DNA from: Blattamonas nauphoetae
Taxonomy: Eukaryota > Preaxostyla > Oxymonadida
Direction: 5' to 3'
Assembly: GCA_033064195.1 (NCBI GenBank)
Contig: JARBJD010000244.1
Coordinates: forward strand, 50,873 to 114,872
Length of the DNA stretch: 64,000 nucleotides
Shown here piece by piece: positions 13,901-21,914 of the stretch. A program made the position numbers and the translations under genes. The notes beneath the pieces are model-generated. The model did not search any database. It saw nothing but the letters and a program-made list of their open reading frames with translations, and was not told the origin of the DNA. The stretch's first letter is position 1; each line of letters starts with the position of its first letter.

Positions 13901-16888
13901 ACGCTGGCGAAACCGACTATCTACCTCGATCTCTTGATGTGTGCACCGGCCTACACTTTGGTTCTCATTGATTCATTGTCATTCAACAAAGCCTCGTCTG
14001 AGTCAGTCGGACTCGTCATCAAGTCTGATGAACCAGAGGTGTTGCTGTCACCAGCATCATTCCCAACCATTCTTCCCGAAACTCCCAAATCAGTCATCAT
14101 CTCCACACAATCTGACGCTCAAGTCGAAGAGGACATCAGACCATATCTGCTCAGTCCATTCCATTTTGTGGGAGCAAACCATCAATCCATTCAGAATTGC
14201 CAATCTCCCCGTCATGCCTGCTCCACGTTGAAGACATCCATCGATTCCGAGAAACAGAATCGCTTTTTTGTGATCGAAACCTTTTCAGTCGGCACTGAAG
14301 AGATTCCGAACAGGCTCGCTTCTCCATTCCACTTGAAAGGGTCGCTAAAACAGTCATCAACGTTGCTCTTCACAGGGGCCACATCCTCTTTTGCTGTCAA
14401 CAAAGAATCTCATCTTGACACTCTCACTCTCCTGCTGTCACGTTCGTACACATCGCCGATCATTCACTGCACAGCCAGCCTCACAATTACATCATGCACG
14501 CTGACCGATTCAGATAATCACATCCAAAATGGCTTGATATATCTCTCTGATGGGACCTCTAACCCCGTGGCTATGACGTTCAGAACCTCAACAATGTCAA
14601 CAACGTCAAACTCTCCAATCGTGATCTTCTCCATCAACAATCCGTCCTCGTCCTTCTCTTCACTCGATACCTCACTCACATCCAAAACAAAATCCGTGCG
14701 CATTCTCTCCCGTTCTTTTCTCGCACTCGTCAATAAATTGTCAATCGTCATTTCATCGTCTCACGATTCTGCCGTTACTCTCGAAGGAATCGATGAACGT
14801 CTCTACTCGTCAGCCCACTCCATCAATCCTGCCAACTTCTTCCATCCGAAGCAGTCAAGCAGCGCCATCCTGACATCATCAGCAGGAATTGACAGCGAAT
14901 CATGCGAAATGGCCCTGCCGTGCTACTCACTTGATTACACACTTCTCAGACTAAACCCCAAAAACCCTCGCTCAATCCTCGTGTGGGGAACCGTTCCGTT
15001 GAGCGAATCTCTCTCAATTGTTGAGAAACAGCCATTTATTATCTATTCCGCTCAGGATGGAAAAATAGAACACTCTATTTACGTCACCTCACCATCGACT
15101 GATGTGCCAGCCTCATTTGATTGTGCTGGAACCACAACCATCCAATCGATCTCAATCGAAGTGGATTCGTCATTCAGTCCCCCTTCCCTCTTCTCAACAT
15201 CGTCGTCTCTCTCGTTCTTTAACTCCTCAATAGCCACCAAATCATCTTCATTCTCCTCCACACTCTTCACCATCAAAAGTGGATCTTTCGAAATGAATTT
15301 CTTTACTCTGTCAGAGGTCTCGTTCAATAGTGCTCATGTCATCTCCTGTGACTCATCGCTTGCCCCCACACTCTCCCTCTCCAACGTCTTCCTTTCTCAT
15401 ATCAAGACGGATACCCCTCTCATTGCATCAACAAAATCAGTCTCAACTTCCACCTCATCACTGACTTTTGCCTCGTTCACACTCTCTAATTGTTCCCTCT
15501 CGACATCATCTGTTGACAAATGCTCAGTTTCATTCGCACTCATTGACCTCACAAGTACAAACGTGTCGTTCACAACCTCTGATTTTGAAGATTGTTCCTC
15601 TGTTGTCTTCAAATTTGAAGAGAGCACAGCGACATTCACTTCTGGCTCCTTCTCATCCAATTTTATTCTCAAATCAGACAAAATGCGCCACACACTCATC
15701 CAGCACAACATCCATTCTGTCAACAGCTCAATTTCCATCGCCGATTCAGTCCTTTTTGATGACCTCACAGCATCGTCCTCAAACTCGCTCTGGATCACAA
15801 CGGATCACAACAATCTCACCAATCTTTCTGTCCCATCTGATCGATCAACATTCTTCGTCCCTATAATCACCGCAGCAGCAGGTTATTCATCACGCGACAC
15901 GCTCCCACAACATCTCAAAGAATTGTACACATTGTCGAACACGCAGTATCTGGTGGAACTCCAAGGACAAAATCTGATCAATTGGTGTGACTCCGTCTTA
16001 TTCCAGTTGGAAGAAAACAACCCTCTCACAGTTTTCTGGACATTCAATTCTGACCCCGTCGTCAATCTCGATTTCACATCAATGGACGATTACACTCGAG
16101 CAGTCATCGTTGTCCAATCGAGTCAATTCAACACAAATGCTGACGCGGAATGGGTTGGCCGCGTTATTTTCGGAAAATCAGACCAGACATACCGCTATTC
16201 AACCGAAACATTTGTTGTGAAAGAGGTCGGAGTGAAGCCATACTTCAGTACGTTCTCGCAAATCAACATGTGGATCATCATCCTCTCTGTGACTGCTTCA
16301 ATCCTGTTCGTCCTCCTTCTCGGAGTTGCCTTCGTCCCAAAGTCCCGCCTCGTCTTGAAAGACAAGAAAGCTCAGCAAGTCCAACAGCAAAAGTCTGTTG
16401 CCTTGACAATGCCTGTTACCAACGTCTACGACGAACAAGAAATGAAAGACGAGGAACCAGAGGAGGATCCAAATCCACGCGTCCGAATCGCCGATCCTAC
16501 CCCATCAATCTTTTCAGCTGCCAAACAAGATTTCTCAGATGAGTTTGTTGATGACAGCAGCGAGACTGATGACACAAACGATCAGTTGGACTTCACAAAC
16601 TCGCCATCACACAAATCATCTTTCTCGGATACCAAATGGAACCTCCCGTCAGTCGACTCAAACAAAACCACCCTGAACACCGCAAATCATGTGTCGATGG
16701 GTTCCTCCAACAGGCTCTCCCCCAACGCATCCTTTTCAAGCGAATCCATGAACAAGTCTGAGCAGGAACTGCCAATGCTCGAGACTCCACCCTCATTCGA
16801 CAAAGACTTTTACTTCGCTGCTGATGATGAGCTCCTTCAGGAGGATGTGTTTTCCTTTATGAATGACAAACATAACACGGTCACTTGA
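4934..16888 (+). CDS. giant beta-helix surface protein with signal peptide and C-terminal membrane anchor, 3984 aa
   Basis: A single intronless frame of 3984 codons. The ATG at 4934 opens a hydrophobic leader (MLFLYTIHTVLCILS) that reads as a signal peptide. Most of the chain is right-handed beta-helix (pectin-lyase-like) rungs: repeats of NGGA, F..CSS, GGG and V.....F..C spaced about 20-25 residues apart. At least seven Asp/Cys modules of the type SDS..D...C.....PC.TL..A punctuate it (nt about 7280, 8561, 10038, 11381, 13156, 14182, 14882). One hydrophobic segment near residues 3777-3800 is followed by basic residues and an acidic, Ser-rich tail of about 180 residues, presumably cytoplasmic. 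The layout says type I membrane protein with a huge ectodomain. Adhesion or host/symbiont contact is a guess from family character; no enzyme residues are seen. Three pairs of near-identical DNA repeats lie inside the gene. Confidence 0.85.
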   Translation: MLFLYTIHTVLCILSDYSHIQNLSTIVHSRTRASNDENSMDRSFTLDPRVFGSDLSISHDSVIITGQSSSSIHPLRSTISASPLFSLTNSSLKLNTLCLYPDLTHHILRSSHASSIALYSSFIYFEHSTLHLFKMDGGIVTLVNTSLIRSSSSLHSHYECLFESTDTPCSFVLSDSHVSNGIHLTSPSFLGTHTLDNLAVSQTSFTNVTDHSFQDQQEYSNAFQSSFSKCTFTSTDNPLTGGIAETRHGPSNIASSIFAHCSDFSPAFSPRSTLQIDTNYHGCSFTGSSRTTCTTGTRYDFTFCSFQHMLNDEDGAAIYIVLGSVAIIDQCFFNDNSSPIKNGGGSIRMEGQATITSSVFSNCFGKDGGAYSGTRDGTFTNCILHSNSASFAGGAIGMYGSARTFVKYCLFYNNIAGHGADVILWDMWNNPDFTGTRVENKAYRISAPGNLDKTSTLIQNGNVLLLTFIDPSSVVTLDPSAETPDCADGANRRCNSITTTMEFSPSLTDLSILIPASSISVEHHFHPHDKTIRISSEPDMTSLQSLDRPTLKAYPDSGHFLTYIQKGSLTMTSIIVTFMTSPHFAKMTKDAGVLSLIDCSLDCNGKSKTHSLIEVTAGTLLLTSTSISSGEFSSTSPLHLSDCSATISLCSFSNLRTINHNGGAVDIQLSGIHTLEVKGTTFQNCSTNQLGGAVSIDVTSSSVSPKSDAYQITSSDDVATSFVDCTAANGDWLFVLMTDRTVDVIPQCLDFERSGYEEHLIGYDTDYFKIDFITPTLSSLFLADSDNSGNDANDCQTEDTPCETFAKAAPLSLSGATFTIVSQSTWKTPSIIQQQTTLTSPNPSVKSRLILSNQTESLSPSPGFIQIKSNVLFESLSIQLVQRSTHCAFLFVSLTGAASLRDISLSTVESENQAMPYNPFILVKYGTVTTSSLAFEQPLLFSSPLISVISGSFSDETSATLSASQHSLFTEEWISLSTDNQFAKYPSLKLHGWTLDASLTQSSGRALTMDCLHQVELNECSLKSYKDSDSTPFSGAAIFGIINSKGSLKIISSQFLSCSSTENGGAMNVEVEGEFIVQYTSFTECSSKKNGGGLAMAVKGGGKATVEGCVFSSCSSEGFGGGFFLDICDSTLSDRKNSYLLSSGATGFSFIDCTSDIAGPSFVLSMLNLRADFTRQRLIDSIGLLPPLAAMGLVDDFTFDLFDEKLPCYVSDSGSDSNNCSVPTAACKSLSRTLLDAPSPAAVYIVDSASQNGTSYTITKPCTLISADSDYAVLYLDGKDNTSLSTQLALIQVATTLELLTINLRIKQCSLRSPFVQVIVGGELIFTDAKISHVTALGTLDVYSHIVSNLGGIIRIEKLWVQPSFCLGSMCLFWLEGASQLIKKSEDDMSIKLMQGGSITEGGLIGCDVESQFLYPGYPTIVLHYSTFEGYQTNPSKLDQGALFFVGAQHVELKKCTFKNFITVSKNEESVIVLNPSGTPCTINIISCLFEGTNRIMTGAILLKSDTPQSVVSISGSEDDPTLFRDCKSQNKGGAVQLQVKGRTTLSYCHFESCSTSDSSTGHGGALSATVEGGFLFVSHTSFVSCSSAGKGGATYIDLKAIGNGDYAFSRLTFGVETGSSDSNENEVTEDGYGRDIFVTVKKNQCSILSVTKWDQVVAPLSTSESTIISPFQRDSIIFEEYGVRTESIVYLFYPYSSGTVNLHTAGMNHLLCGHEYLPCPSFETGYPKVKASDGTGGGLRIMETMELDMTISSLTFPLTITSADRETAILSMSSNGGFSVTSSSMTLKDLSVCWIGSEIISKHFVSVADGELSIADCIITLLQTTISNHVISVSGGSVNLNGLTLNSDETKRTHSLIHVSGGEMEVSSWGLTGLVFEEGKGVFEVSESGQLRFEKILMDFCGGSGESVVVMNGGLTIVSNCDISNGILSRTIFSGTGSFSVHSAYFSQFASGIVGKCPNGVRPISLTIPSGCSSILGSPETSSEFKSCSSCGNGGAICLSVEGESTVQHTTFSSCSSSRNGGGIAIVVSNDGIVIVRACKFWSCFAQLGCGGGVFLDTTYSTKINKFESFLFTDDSDSLAQKLSFINCQASERSGNWIYLKTTSMSTDYSIMRMTFDYSLAKDSDGIGSDGTIELTDLFIPVSTNIVYISDTSSDDRFTCYQSYYPCATLPRALHQLDFTDSNTVRILGQYTCRSHLELKRESVALVLEPLSEKETTPTLILQNEDDASREGQSGFVEIASSVELRKIAVTLVQKSSDVAFVSVIESGSLSLSSIEIKTTIGSDSLSRFSFQPFLLILSGTASVSALSLCNKPAFAASPTIMIKGGSFSSAETLVDFDVSSQSEKGLVQVQGSPDSISSPTLSIEQWSFKGASIDIIASVTTALVVENSGLINLERCTFTNIVALSLVSGTVSINSCSMLFDATVPSSLISVSGGSVSLNGLTLNSDETKRTHSLIHVSGGEMEVSSWGLTGLVFEEGKGVFEVSESGQLRFEKILMDFCGGSGESVVVMNGGLTIVSNCDISNGILSRTIFSGTGSFSLASFTVTSLNQPLSTSDDTECWPVSLKLSSTDQSSIGSKIKQSQFNSCSSMGNGGAMNVEVEGEFIVQCTSFTECSSKKNGGGLAMAVKGEGKATVEGCVFSSCSSEGFGGGFFLDICDSTLSDRKNSYFFVQNDPPTSFKGCSAPVQKGQWLFISMTDQALDYDLSKLTFDYSSAIHFDLMGRTSTSIFDLVYPPIVSLYISDSKGDDTATCVSPSFPCLTLAGFEQKRNNTISHLIIVGTSTWMSGHIFSGDMISITSEDSDISPSLILQNEDDASREGQSGFVEIASSVELRKIAVTLVQKSSDVAFVSVIESGSLSLSSIEIKTTIGSDSLSRFSFQPFLLILSGTVSFGTTLFSQTDFGPSQAILMNGGSLSSIADTDKKITAHSSSSTGLITVNPSVTHTLGPITLETWSFVAWKDNDISSAISITTSNAVTIKQCSFAGFSDTLAKPTIYLDLLMCAPAYTLVLIDSLSFNKASSESVGLVIKSDEPEVLLSPASFPTILPETPKSVIISTQSDAQVEEDIRPYLLSPFHFVGANHQSIQNCQSPRHACSTLKTSIDSEKQNRFFVIETFSVGTEEIPNRLASPFHLKGSLKQSSTLLFTGATSSFAVNKESHLDTLTLLLSRSYTSPIIHCTASLTITSCTLTDSDNHIQNGLIYLSDGTSNPVAMTFRTSTMSTTSNSPIVIFSINNPSSSFSSLDTSLTSKTKSVRILSRSFLALVNKLSIVISSSHDSAVTLEGIDERLYSSAHSINPANFFHPKQSSSAILTSSAGIDSESCEMALPCYSLDYTLLRLNPKNPRSILVWGTVPLSESLSIVEKQPFIIYSAQDGKIEHSIYVTSPSTDVPASFDCAGTTTIQSISIEVDSSFSPPSLFSTSSSLSFFNSSIATKSSSFSSTLFTIKSGSFEMNFFTLSEVSFNSAHVISCDSSLAPTLSLSNVFLSHIKTDTPLIASTKSVSTSTSSLTFASFTLSNCSLSTSSVDKCSVSFALIDLTSTNVSFTTSDFEDCSSVVFKFEESTATFTSGSFSSNFILKSDKMRHTLIQHNIHSVNSSISIADSVLFDDLTASSSNSLWITTDHNNLTNLSVPSDRSTFFVPIITAAAGYSSRDTLPQHLKELYTLSNTQYLVELQGQNLINWCDSVLFQLEENNPLTVFWTFNSDPVVNLDFTSMDDYTRAVIVVQSSQFNTNADAEWVGRVIFGKSDQTYRYSTETFVVKEVGVKPYFSTFSQINMWIIILSVTASILFVLLLGVAFVPKSRLVLKDKKAQQVQQQKSVALTMPVTNVYDEQEMKDEEPEEDPNPRVRIADPTPSIFSAAKQDFSDEFVDDSSETDDTNDQLDFTNSPSHKSSFSDTKWNLPSVDSNKTTLNTANHVSMGSSNRLSPNASFSSESMNKSEQELPMLETPPSFDKDFYFAADDELLQEDVFSFMNDKHNTVT
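8120..8352 (+). repeat. intragenic repeat R2, copy 1 (about 233 bp)
   Basis: Nearly identical to 12710-12942 at a constant offset of 4590 bases, with only a few substitutions. It encodes the rungs NGGAMNVEVEGEFIVQ through DRKNSY. Both ends fall abruptly into unrelated sequence, so this is a recent duplication or conversion tract rather than ordinary rung similarity. Confidence 0.9.
10434..10745 (+). repeat. intragenic repeat R1, copy 1 (about 312 bp)
   Basis: Nearly identical to 12231-12542 at an offset of 1797 bases. It encodes SGGSVNLNGLTLNSDET through the rung ending SRTIFSGTGS. One substitution near 10453 turns N into S in the other copy. Confidence 0.9.
11592..11838 (+). repeat. intragenic repeat R3, copy 1 (about 247 bp)
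   Basis: Nearly identical to 13356-13602 at an offset of 1764 bases. It encodes LILQNEDDASREGQSG through FQPFLLILSGT. It lies directly after one of the Asp/Cys modules in both places, so a module-plus-rung block was copied. Confidence 0.9.
12231..12542 (+). repeat. intragenic repeat R1, copy 2 (about 312 bp)
   Basis: Second copy of 10434-10745 at an offset of 1797 bases. It keeps the reading frame and whole rungs. Confidence 0.9.
12710..12942 (+). repeat. intragenic repeat R2, copy 2 (about 233 bp)
   Basis: Second copy of 8120-8352. Differences include Y to C in IVQ(Y/C)TSF and G to E in VKG(G/E)GKA; the remainder is almost invariant, including third codon positions. Confidence 0.9.
13356..13602 (+). 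repeat. intragenic repeat R3, copy 2 (about 247 bp)
   Basis: Second copy of 11592-11838 at an offset of 1764 bases. The two copies diverge sharply after the shared LILSGT codons. Confidence 0.9.
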
Positions 16889-17094
16889 TTCCTGTGCCCA
16901 GTACTCTTTCTCTTATCTCTCTACGTGTGTAGATACCTGAAGAGTTCGTTGTCAAATTGACGAGGCTAGGAATCATGTTCAGATCTTCTTCGTATGTCTT
17001 CGAATACATTTTTGTGATTTATTTTCTCAACATTTCGTCGTAATCCCGTAGTCGGCTTTTGTTTGAGTGTAAATGTGATCAACCCAAACAAACA

Positions 17095-19798
17095 ATGAGC
17101 CAGAACACTCTCTCTAAATATGCTGATTTAATCCAACCAGTGAAGTTTGTCATCTTTTATGCCATTCATATCTGCCATTTTCGTCACTTATTTCAACAAA
17201 TGTGTTTGATTTATCAGAAATCTTGCCGACAATTGGAACATCAATATTTTGGAAGAACTCACGACTTTCATCAATGATCTAAATCAAATTGAATTTAATC
17301 TTGATGGGAACATTACGTCATTTAGTTTTATAGATGGTATACATTTTCCCATCCTCATTTGATTCAAAACCACAATCAGCCGCTCTCGTCATTCAAAATT
17401 CTGTCGCAGTTTTTGGACGAAAAGTGGATTATCTTGCAAATCTAGTTTATAACACTCTCGAGAATTTGATTACTTCTGGATCGGGCCTTTTTCCGACCAG
17501 AAAGAGCGCCGATTTCAATCCTGACACGAACGGAGATTCTGATGATGAAGTTGGACCAAACAAGAAAGAATCAGGAGAAAAATCATCAACAAGACATAGA
17601 AAACATACACAACGATGGGATCTCCTCCATGCACCGTTTGAATTGCTCGACAATTATATGAAGGGTTTGCATTCATTATTTAACATATCAATTGCTGTGT
17701 TTCTAATGCTTGTCAACTTTTTCATGGAGTAGATAGTCACAAGAACGAGCTTCCGGAGTATTCATCATTCTTTGATGGCACACAGACAAATGACATAACT
17801 CAGCCCTCAATAGCTGACTCAACAATTTTTCCAACGCCAAACACTTTTTTTTCTCTCAATCCACCTATTGATCCTTCAAAACTCGATCAAAATGGATCCC
17901 AACTCGAAATTCAGCGATCAAAACGTCAATGGGTATTTCATCTTTCTTTATCATGAGGACTAGATATCAAATTCATACACACATCCGAATGGGGCTGCAT
18001 TATTGAGTTCTCCTTCGTTTTATCACAAATATAAACTCAGCATTGTCCAGACTGGTTCTCAGAATAAACCATCTTCGTCTCCACTCCATCCATCTCCCCC
18101 ATCAGCTTTTCTTGCTCGCCCATCACCATCAAGCATCACCAGATTTCATAATTATGATGATTTGGGGGGTTCTTTCCCAACAACAATGGAGACAGGCCTC
18201 ACAGTGAATGGTGTTGCCATTGATGATGATGATTCAGACGATGGTTTGAGATTTCTTCCATCAATTCCTTCTCAGAAGGCTTTGTTGGTGATGCTATTCC
18301 ACAAGACTCAGTTGTCAAACGAGAAACTCTTATTGCTGCCAATGAACAAGCGAAAGAACCGGTTCCTAAACCAATCGCGGCTGTCGCCAATCTCATCCCA
18401 AAGGAGATCTTTGAGACGAAGCCAAATCCCGTCAATGTTGTCTCAACTGACTGTTGGGCAACCTTTGATCCTGCAGATGAAACAGGAACGACTATCTTGC
18501 TGACGACAGGAGAAGTGATTGGAGAAGAAGATGAGGAAGACGCAGATGGAGAGGGATCTCAGAAGGAAAAGAGGCAGGAAGCAACCAAGAAAGCAAAAGC
18601 ACCCATCAAAAGACCTTTCAAAATGAGTTTGTCTTTTGTTCGATTGATTAGTTTGTTTGGTAGTGAAACAATCTGTGCTCAGAAAACTCACTGCGTCAAC
18701 TCCTCTGAAAGGACCACCTCTCACAGCAAATCTGATGGGAAGTGTCCTGAAGACTGTCACCAAGCCATCCAACCAATCCACCGAGAAAAGAGGATCAGTT
18801 ATCTCGCCAGAAGCTTTTCTGAACGATAAAACAGCTTCAGTCATCTACGAAAAGGAGAGAAATGAAGAAGGAATCTTCTCGACGCAGTCTTTTTCCAACC
18901 AAACTGATTTCATTGACTTCTTCGCAACAGAACTTGTTCGAGTGAAGACGATTGAACGAGAAGAGAAAACCAGAGAAGCGGAGGAACAGCGAAAGAAGGA
19001 GATCCAGAATGTCGAAAAGGAGAAACGCAAAACGATCATGAACGCCCTCAAAGAAGAAGAGGAAGCCGCAAGTCCAGACGAAGAACCGGAGTCGATTACT
19101 GCCGATCTCGATGTTGACAGTGACGATGAACAGTTGGACGCAGAACTCATGGCTCCCCCGCCGACTGATGAATTCGACCGGATCAGAACAGCGATTGAAG
19201 AGAGAGTCAAACAGGAGAGCCTCCAAATGCCGAGGAAACTTGACGAAGAAGAAGACAAGGACGTTGTTGACTTCGGTTTTGAAGCAAATGAGTTCAGAAA
19301 CGATGCAGCGTTTGATACGTCGTACACACAAGTGGTATCTCCGTTTCGATTCTTTCATCGCTTTAGAGTCAATTCATAAATGAAAGCGAGGCATGGAGAA
19401 TCCAGACGAATCTCTCGCAGAGAGTCGGAACTTGGCACAAACACGTGGAAGCCATCCTTCAGAAAGAGGTTCGACATTCATTTATCTTTCAGGCTTTTTC
19501 AGAGCAATAGCAGACCCTTTGAAATACATACTTACTGCGGTGAGATTCTTGACAAACTATCAGCCAAGTTTCCATCCACTCAGAATCAAAACGGAAGGCA
19601 GACACATTCATCCCCATTTCGGTTGGAATCGACGAGGTTTGTGATGGGGAAACACAAGCATCAGTTGCCCGTGCTTTCACAGCTATTCTTCAGTTGGTAT
19701 GTAGTTCTCTTTTCTTCAAGATGATCCAGACGAACGAGATGAGAGTGGAAATAAAAGATGATGAGGCAGGGTTCAGAATTGTTGGATTTATGCCCTGA
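17095..19798 (+). CDS. NCAPH2: condensin-II complex subunit H2 (NCAPH2/CAP-H2), ten exons, frameshift near 3' end
   Basis: Kleisin subunit of condensin II, which compacts mitotic chromosomes. Exons: 17095-17144, 17218-17336, 17380-17664, 17733-17932, 17964-18243, 18276-18626, 18664-19334, 19367-19468, 19503-19696, 19721-19798. Introns are 73, 43, 68, 31, 32, 37, 32 (or 35), 34 and 24 nt. The spliced N-terminus (YADLIQPVKNLADNW..., AALVIQNSVAVFGRKVDYL) matches the H2 N-domain pattern HLLQPIRDLTKNW / AALVIQGS..V..KKVEYL, and the C-terminus (RPFEIHTY) matches the PFDIHTY block. An acidic, Lys/Glu-rich middle separates them. In this copy an A4 run at 19588-19591 replaces the A5 of the inverted copy and throws the last 65 or so codons out of frame. 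That may be a real lesion or a consensus error. The 24-nt last intron (GTATGT...TTCAAG) is 3n and lacks a stop, so it could also be read through. Confidence 0.88.
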
Positions 19799-19911
19799 AC
19801 ACACTTCACTCATTGTCCTCTTCTTTGGTTTCTCAAAACATTCCCAAAACAACCTGAGAGCGCAATCAAAACAACCACAAACCATGAAGTGAGTCCACAG
19901 CTCATTCCAGC

Positions 19912-21745
19912 TCATTCCGAGCCATATTGCTTCTTCCACTCTTCAAACTTCACCAAGTCTTTCTCTCCAACCGAAGGCGCCACTTTCGACAGACCCTTCT
20001 CAAAGTCCTCCTTCGTGATCGGACGCGTCAGCTCGTCCGGATTCAGCTTGCTCCAGTCCGAATCCGGAATCATCTTCAGCTTCTCTTTCACTCCCATCAT
20101 CGCAACATCGTGGCACAGCGTGTCGATGTCCGCTCCACTGAACCCCTCCAATCGGTCTGCAATCTCGTCCAGGTCCAGATCCTCCGACACTACCTCTCCA
20201 GACAGCTTGATTCGCAGCATCTCTTTCCGAGACTCAGCGTCGGGCAGAGGAATGTAGATCCGCTTCTCAAGACGACGCTTCAGCGCCTCGTCCAGGTTCC
20301 AAGGATAGTTCGTCGCTGCTATCACAACCACTGTCTTCCGCTCCTCACTCCCCGCTTCTGACGCCGTCGACTCAATCCCATCCATCTGAGCAAGCAACTC
20401 CCCCATCACACGACGCGACGACTCGTTGTCTCCCCCACTCGATCCACGGTTTCCTCCCAAACAGTCAATCTCGTCAAAGAAGATCACTGACGGCGCGTAG
20501 AATCGCGCCATCCGAAACAGCACACTCACAAGCTTCTCAGACTCCCCCTTCCACTTCGACCCCAGCGACGAGATCGAGCAGTTGAAGAACGTCGACTTGC
20601 ATTCCGTCGCCACCGCCTTCGCCAGCATCGTCTTTCCTGTCCCCGGCGGACCATACATCAGAATCCCTTTGTACGGACGCTTGATCCCAGTGAACAGCTG
20701 CGGGAAGTGCAGCGGAAGAAGAACTGCCTCTTTCAGAAGTTGCTTCGCTTCCCGAAGACCCGCAATCGACCCCCAAGGCACTCCCAGACGCACATCCAGC
20801 ATCTCCCGCTCCATGATGTCAATCAGCTCCGGCTCTCCATCTCGGAATCGACCCTTGTCTGCCGCCTTGTCCTCGTGCTTCTCTCCCTTCTTCCCTGCCG
20901 TGTTCTGCCGGAATCGAGGCACTGGAGGCTTGTTCGGCTTGTTGATCCGCTCCCTTTCTCGTTCTCCTCATCTTTCCCCGATGCCGTCGACGGGCCTCTC
21001 CCGCCCTGACGAGAACGGAAGCTGAATCCAGACCCTCCAACTTCTCCTCCTTTGTGCCCCACAAACCCACCTGCCTGCATTCACAAACAGACAAACAAGA
21101 AAACAAACAGACAAAACAGAATCAGATAATACAGGCCATCAATCAAAGACAATCAAGCAAGAAGAAGAAAAACGAGAAGAGGCAAAACAAGCAATCAAAC
21201 AAATAAATCTGACAACTCAAAGAAAAACACAAAACAAATCAACGAAGAAACACACCCGTTTGGCCGGCGCCCGTCCGCTCCCAAGGTCTTTTCCGCCCCA
21301 CAGATTACGCCCAACCGCCGCCCCGTTCGGAGACGGAGGCTCCCAAACAAGCGGGTCTTTCTGCGACGGACTTGAGCTTCGAGGCGATTCCGAACGCCGA
21401 GGCGATCCCAATCCACGAGGAGATTGGCTCCGGCCAGACGACGACCCAGATCTCGTCGACGGCGCCTTTTTCGTCAATTGTTCGAGTTGTTGCGATATCT
21501 CAAATATCACTTTCTTCTCCGATTCAATCTTTCCCTTCATCCCCAACCACTTCGATTTAATGCTTTCCGACAACGATTCGTCTTTCATTCGTCTGACCAA
21601 ACAAATCTTCAATCAACAAAAATCAAACAAACTCTTCAATCCCTCCCAATCCCAAGTTGTAAAACCCCAACGCTTCCTGATACTTCCCAAGAAGGGCACT
21701 ATCACGTCCACGTTTGATATTGTCTGCTATTCCTCCTGGATTCAT
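19912..21745 (-). pseudogene. KATNA1: katanin p60-like AAA ATPase, arm A copy, one-base frameshift
   Basis: Reverse-oriented twin of the intact gene at 45033-46867. Exons: 21745-21629, 21606-21256 and 21074-19912, with the same 22-nt and 181-nt introns. A C3 run at 20951-20953 stands where the other copy has four bases, so the frame breaks near residue 197, in the linker between the MIT domain and the AAA domain. The AAA half alone remains open from about 20922 down (336 codons). Everything else, including Walker A (GPPGTGKT) and Walker B (FFDEID), is intact. If the missing base is a consensus error the gene is functional; if real, this copy is dead or yields only a fragment. It is convergent with the condensin gene (113 bases apart). 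Confidence 0.85.
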
Positions 21746-21914
21746 CCAGATTTCAAAAATATCGAATGTTGACTCGATCCACCATCACTCTCCAGATATC
21801 CACATTCTTTCACATCTCTCACAAGTTACATGGTCATGTTTGAACAGATTTGATTGTTGAAGATGTTTGCAATGAACAAAATGAAATGAAACGGAACCAA
21901 AACAAAGCCGTTCT

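Noticed and set aside
18837-19358. 160-173 codon minus-strand frames (and their arm B twins at 47422-47943)
   Set aside because: Antisense to the Glu/Lys-rich exon 7 of condensin H2; a low-complexity shadow.
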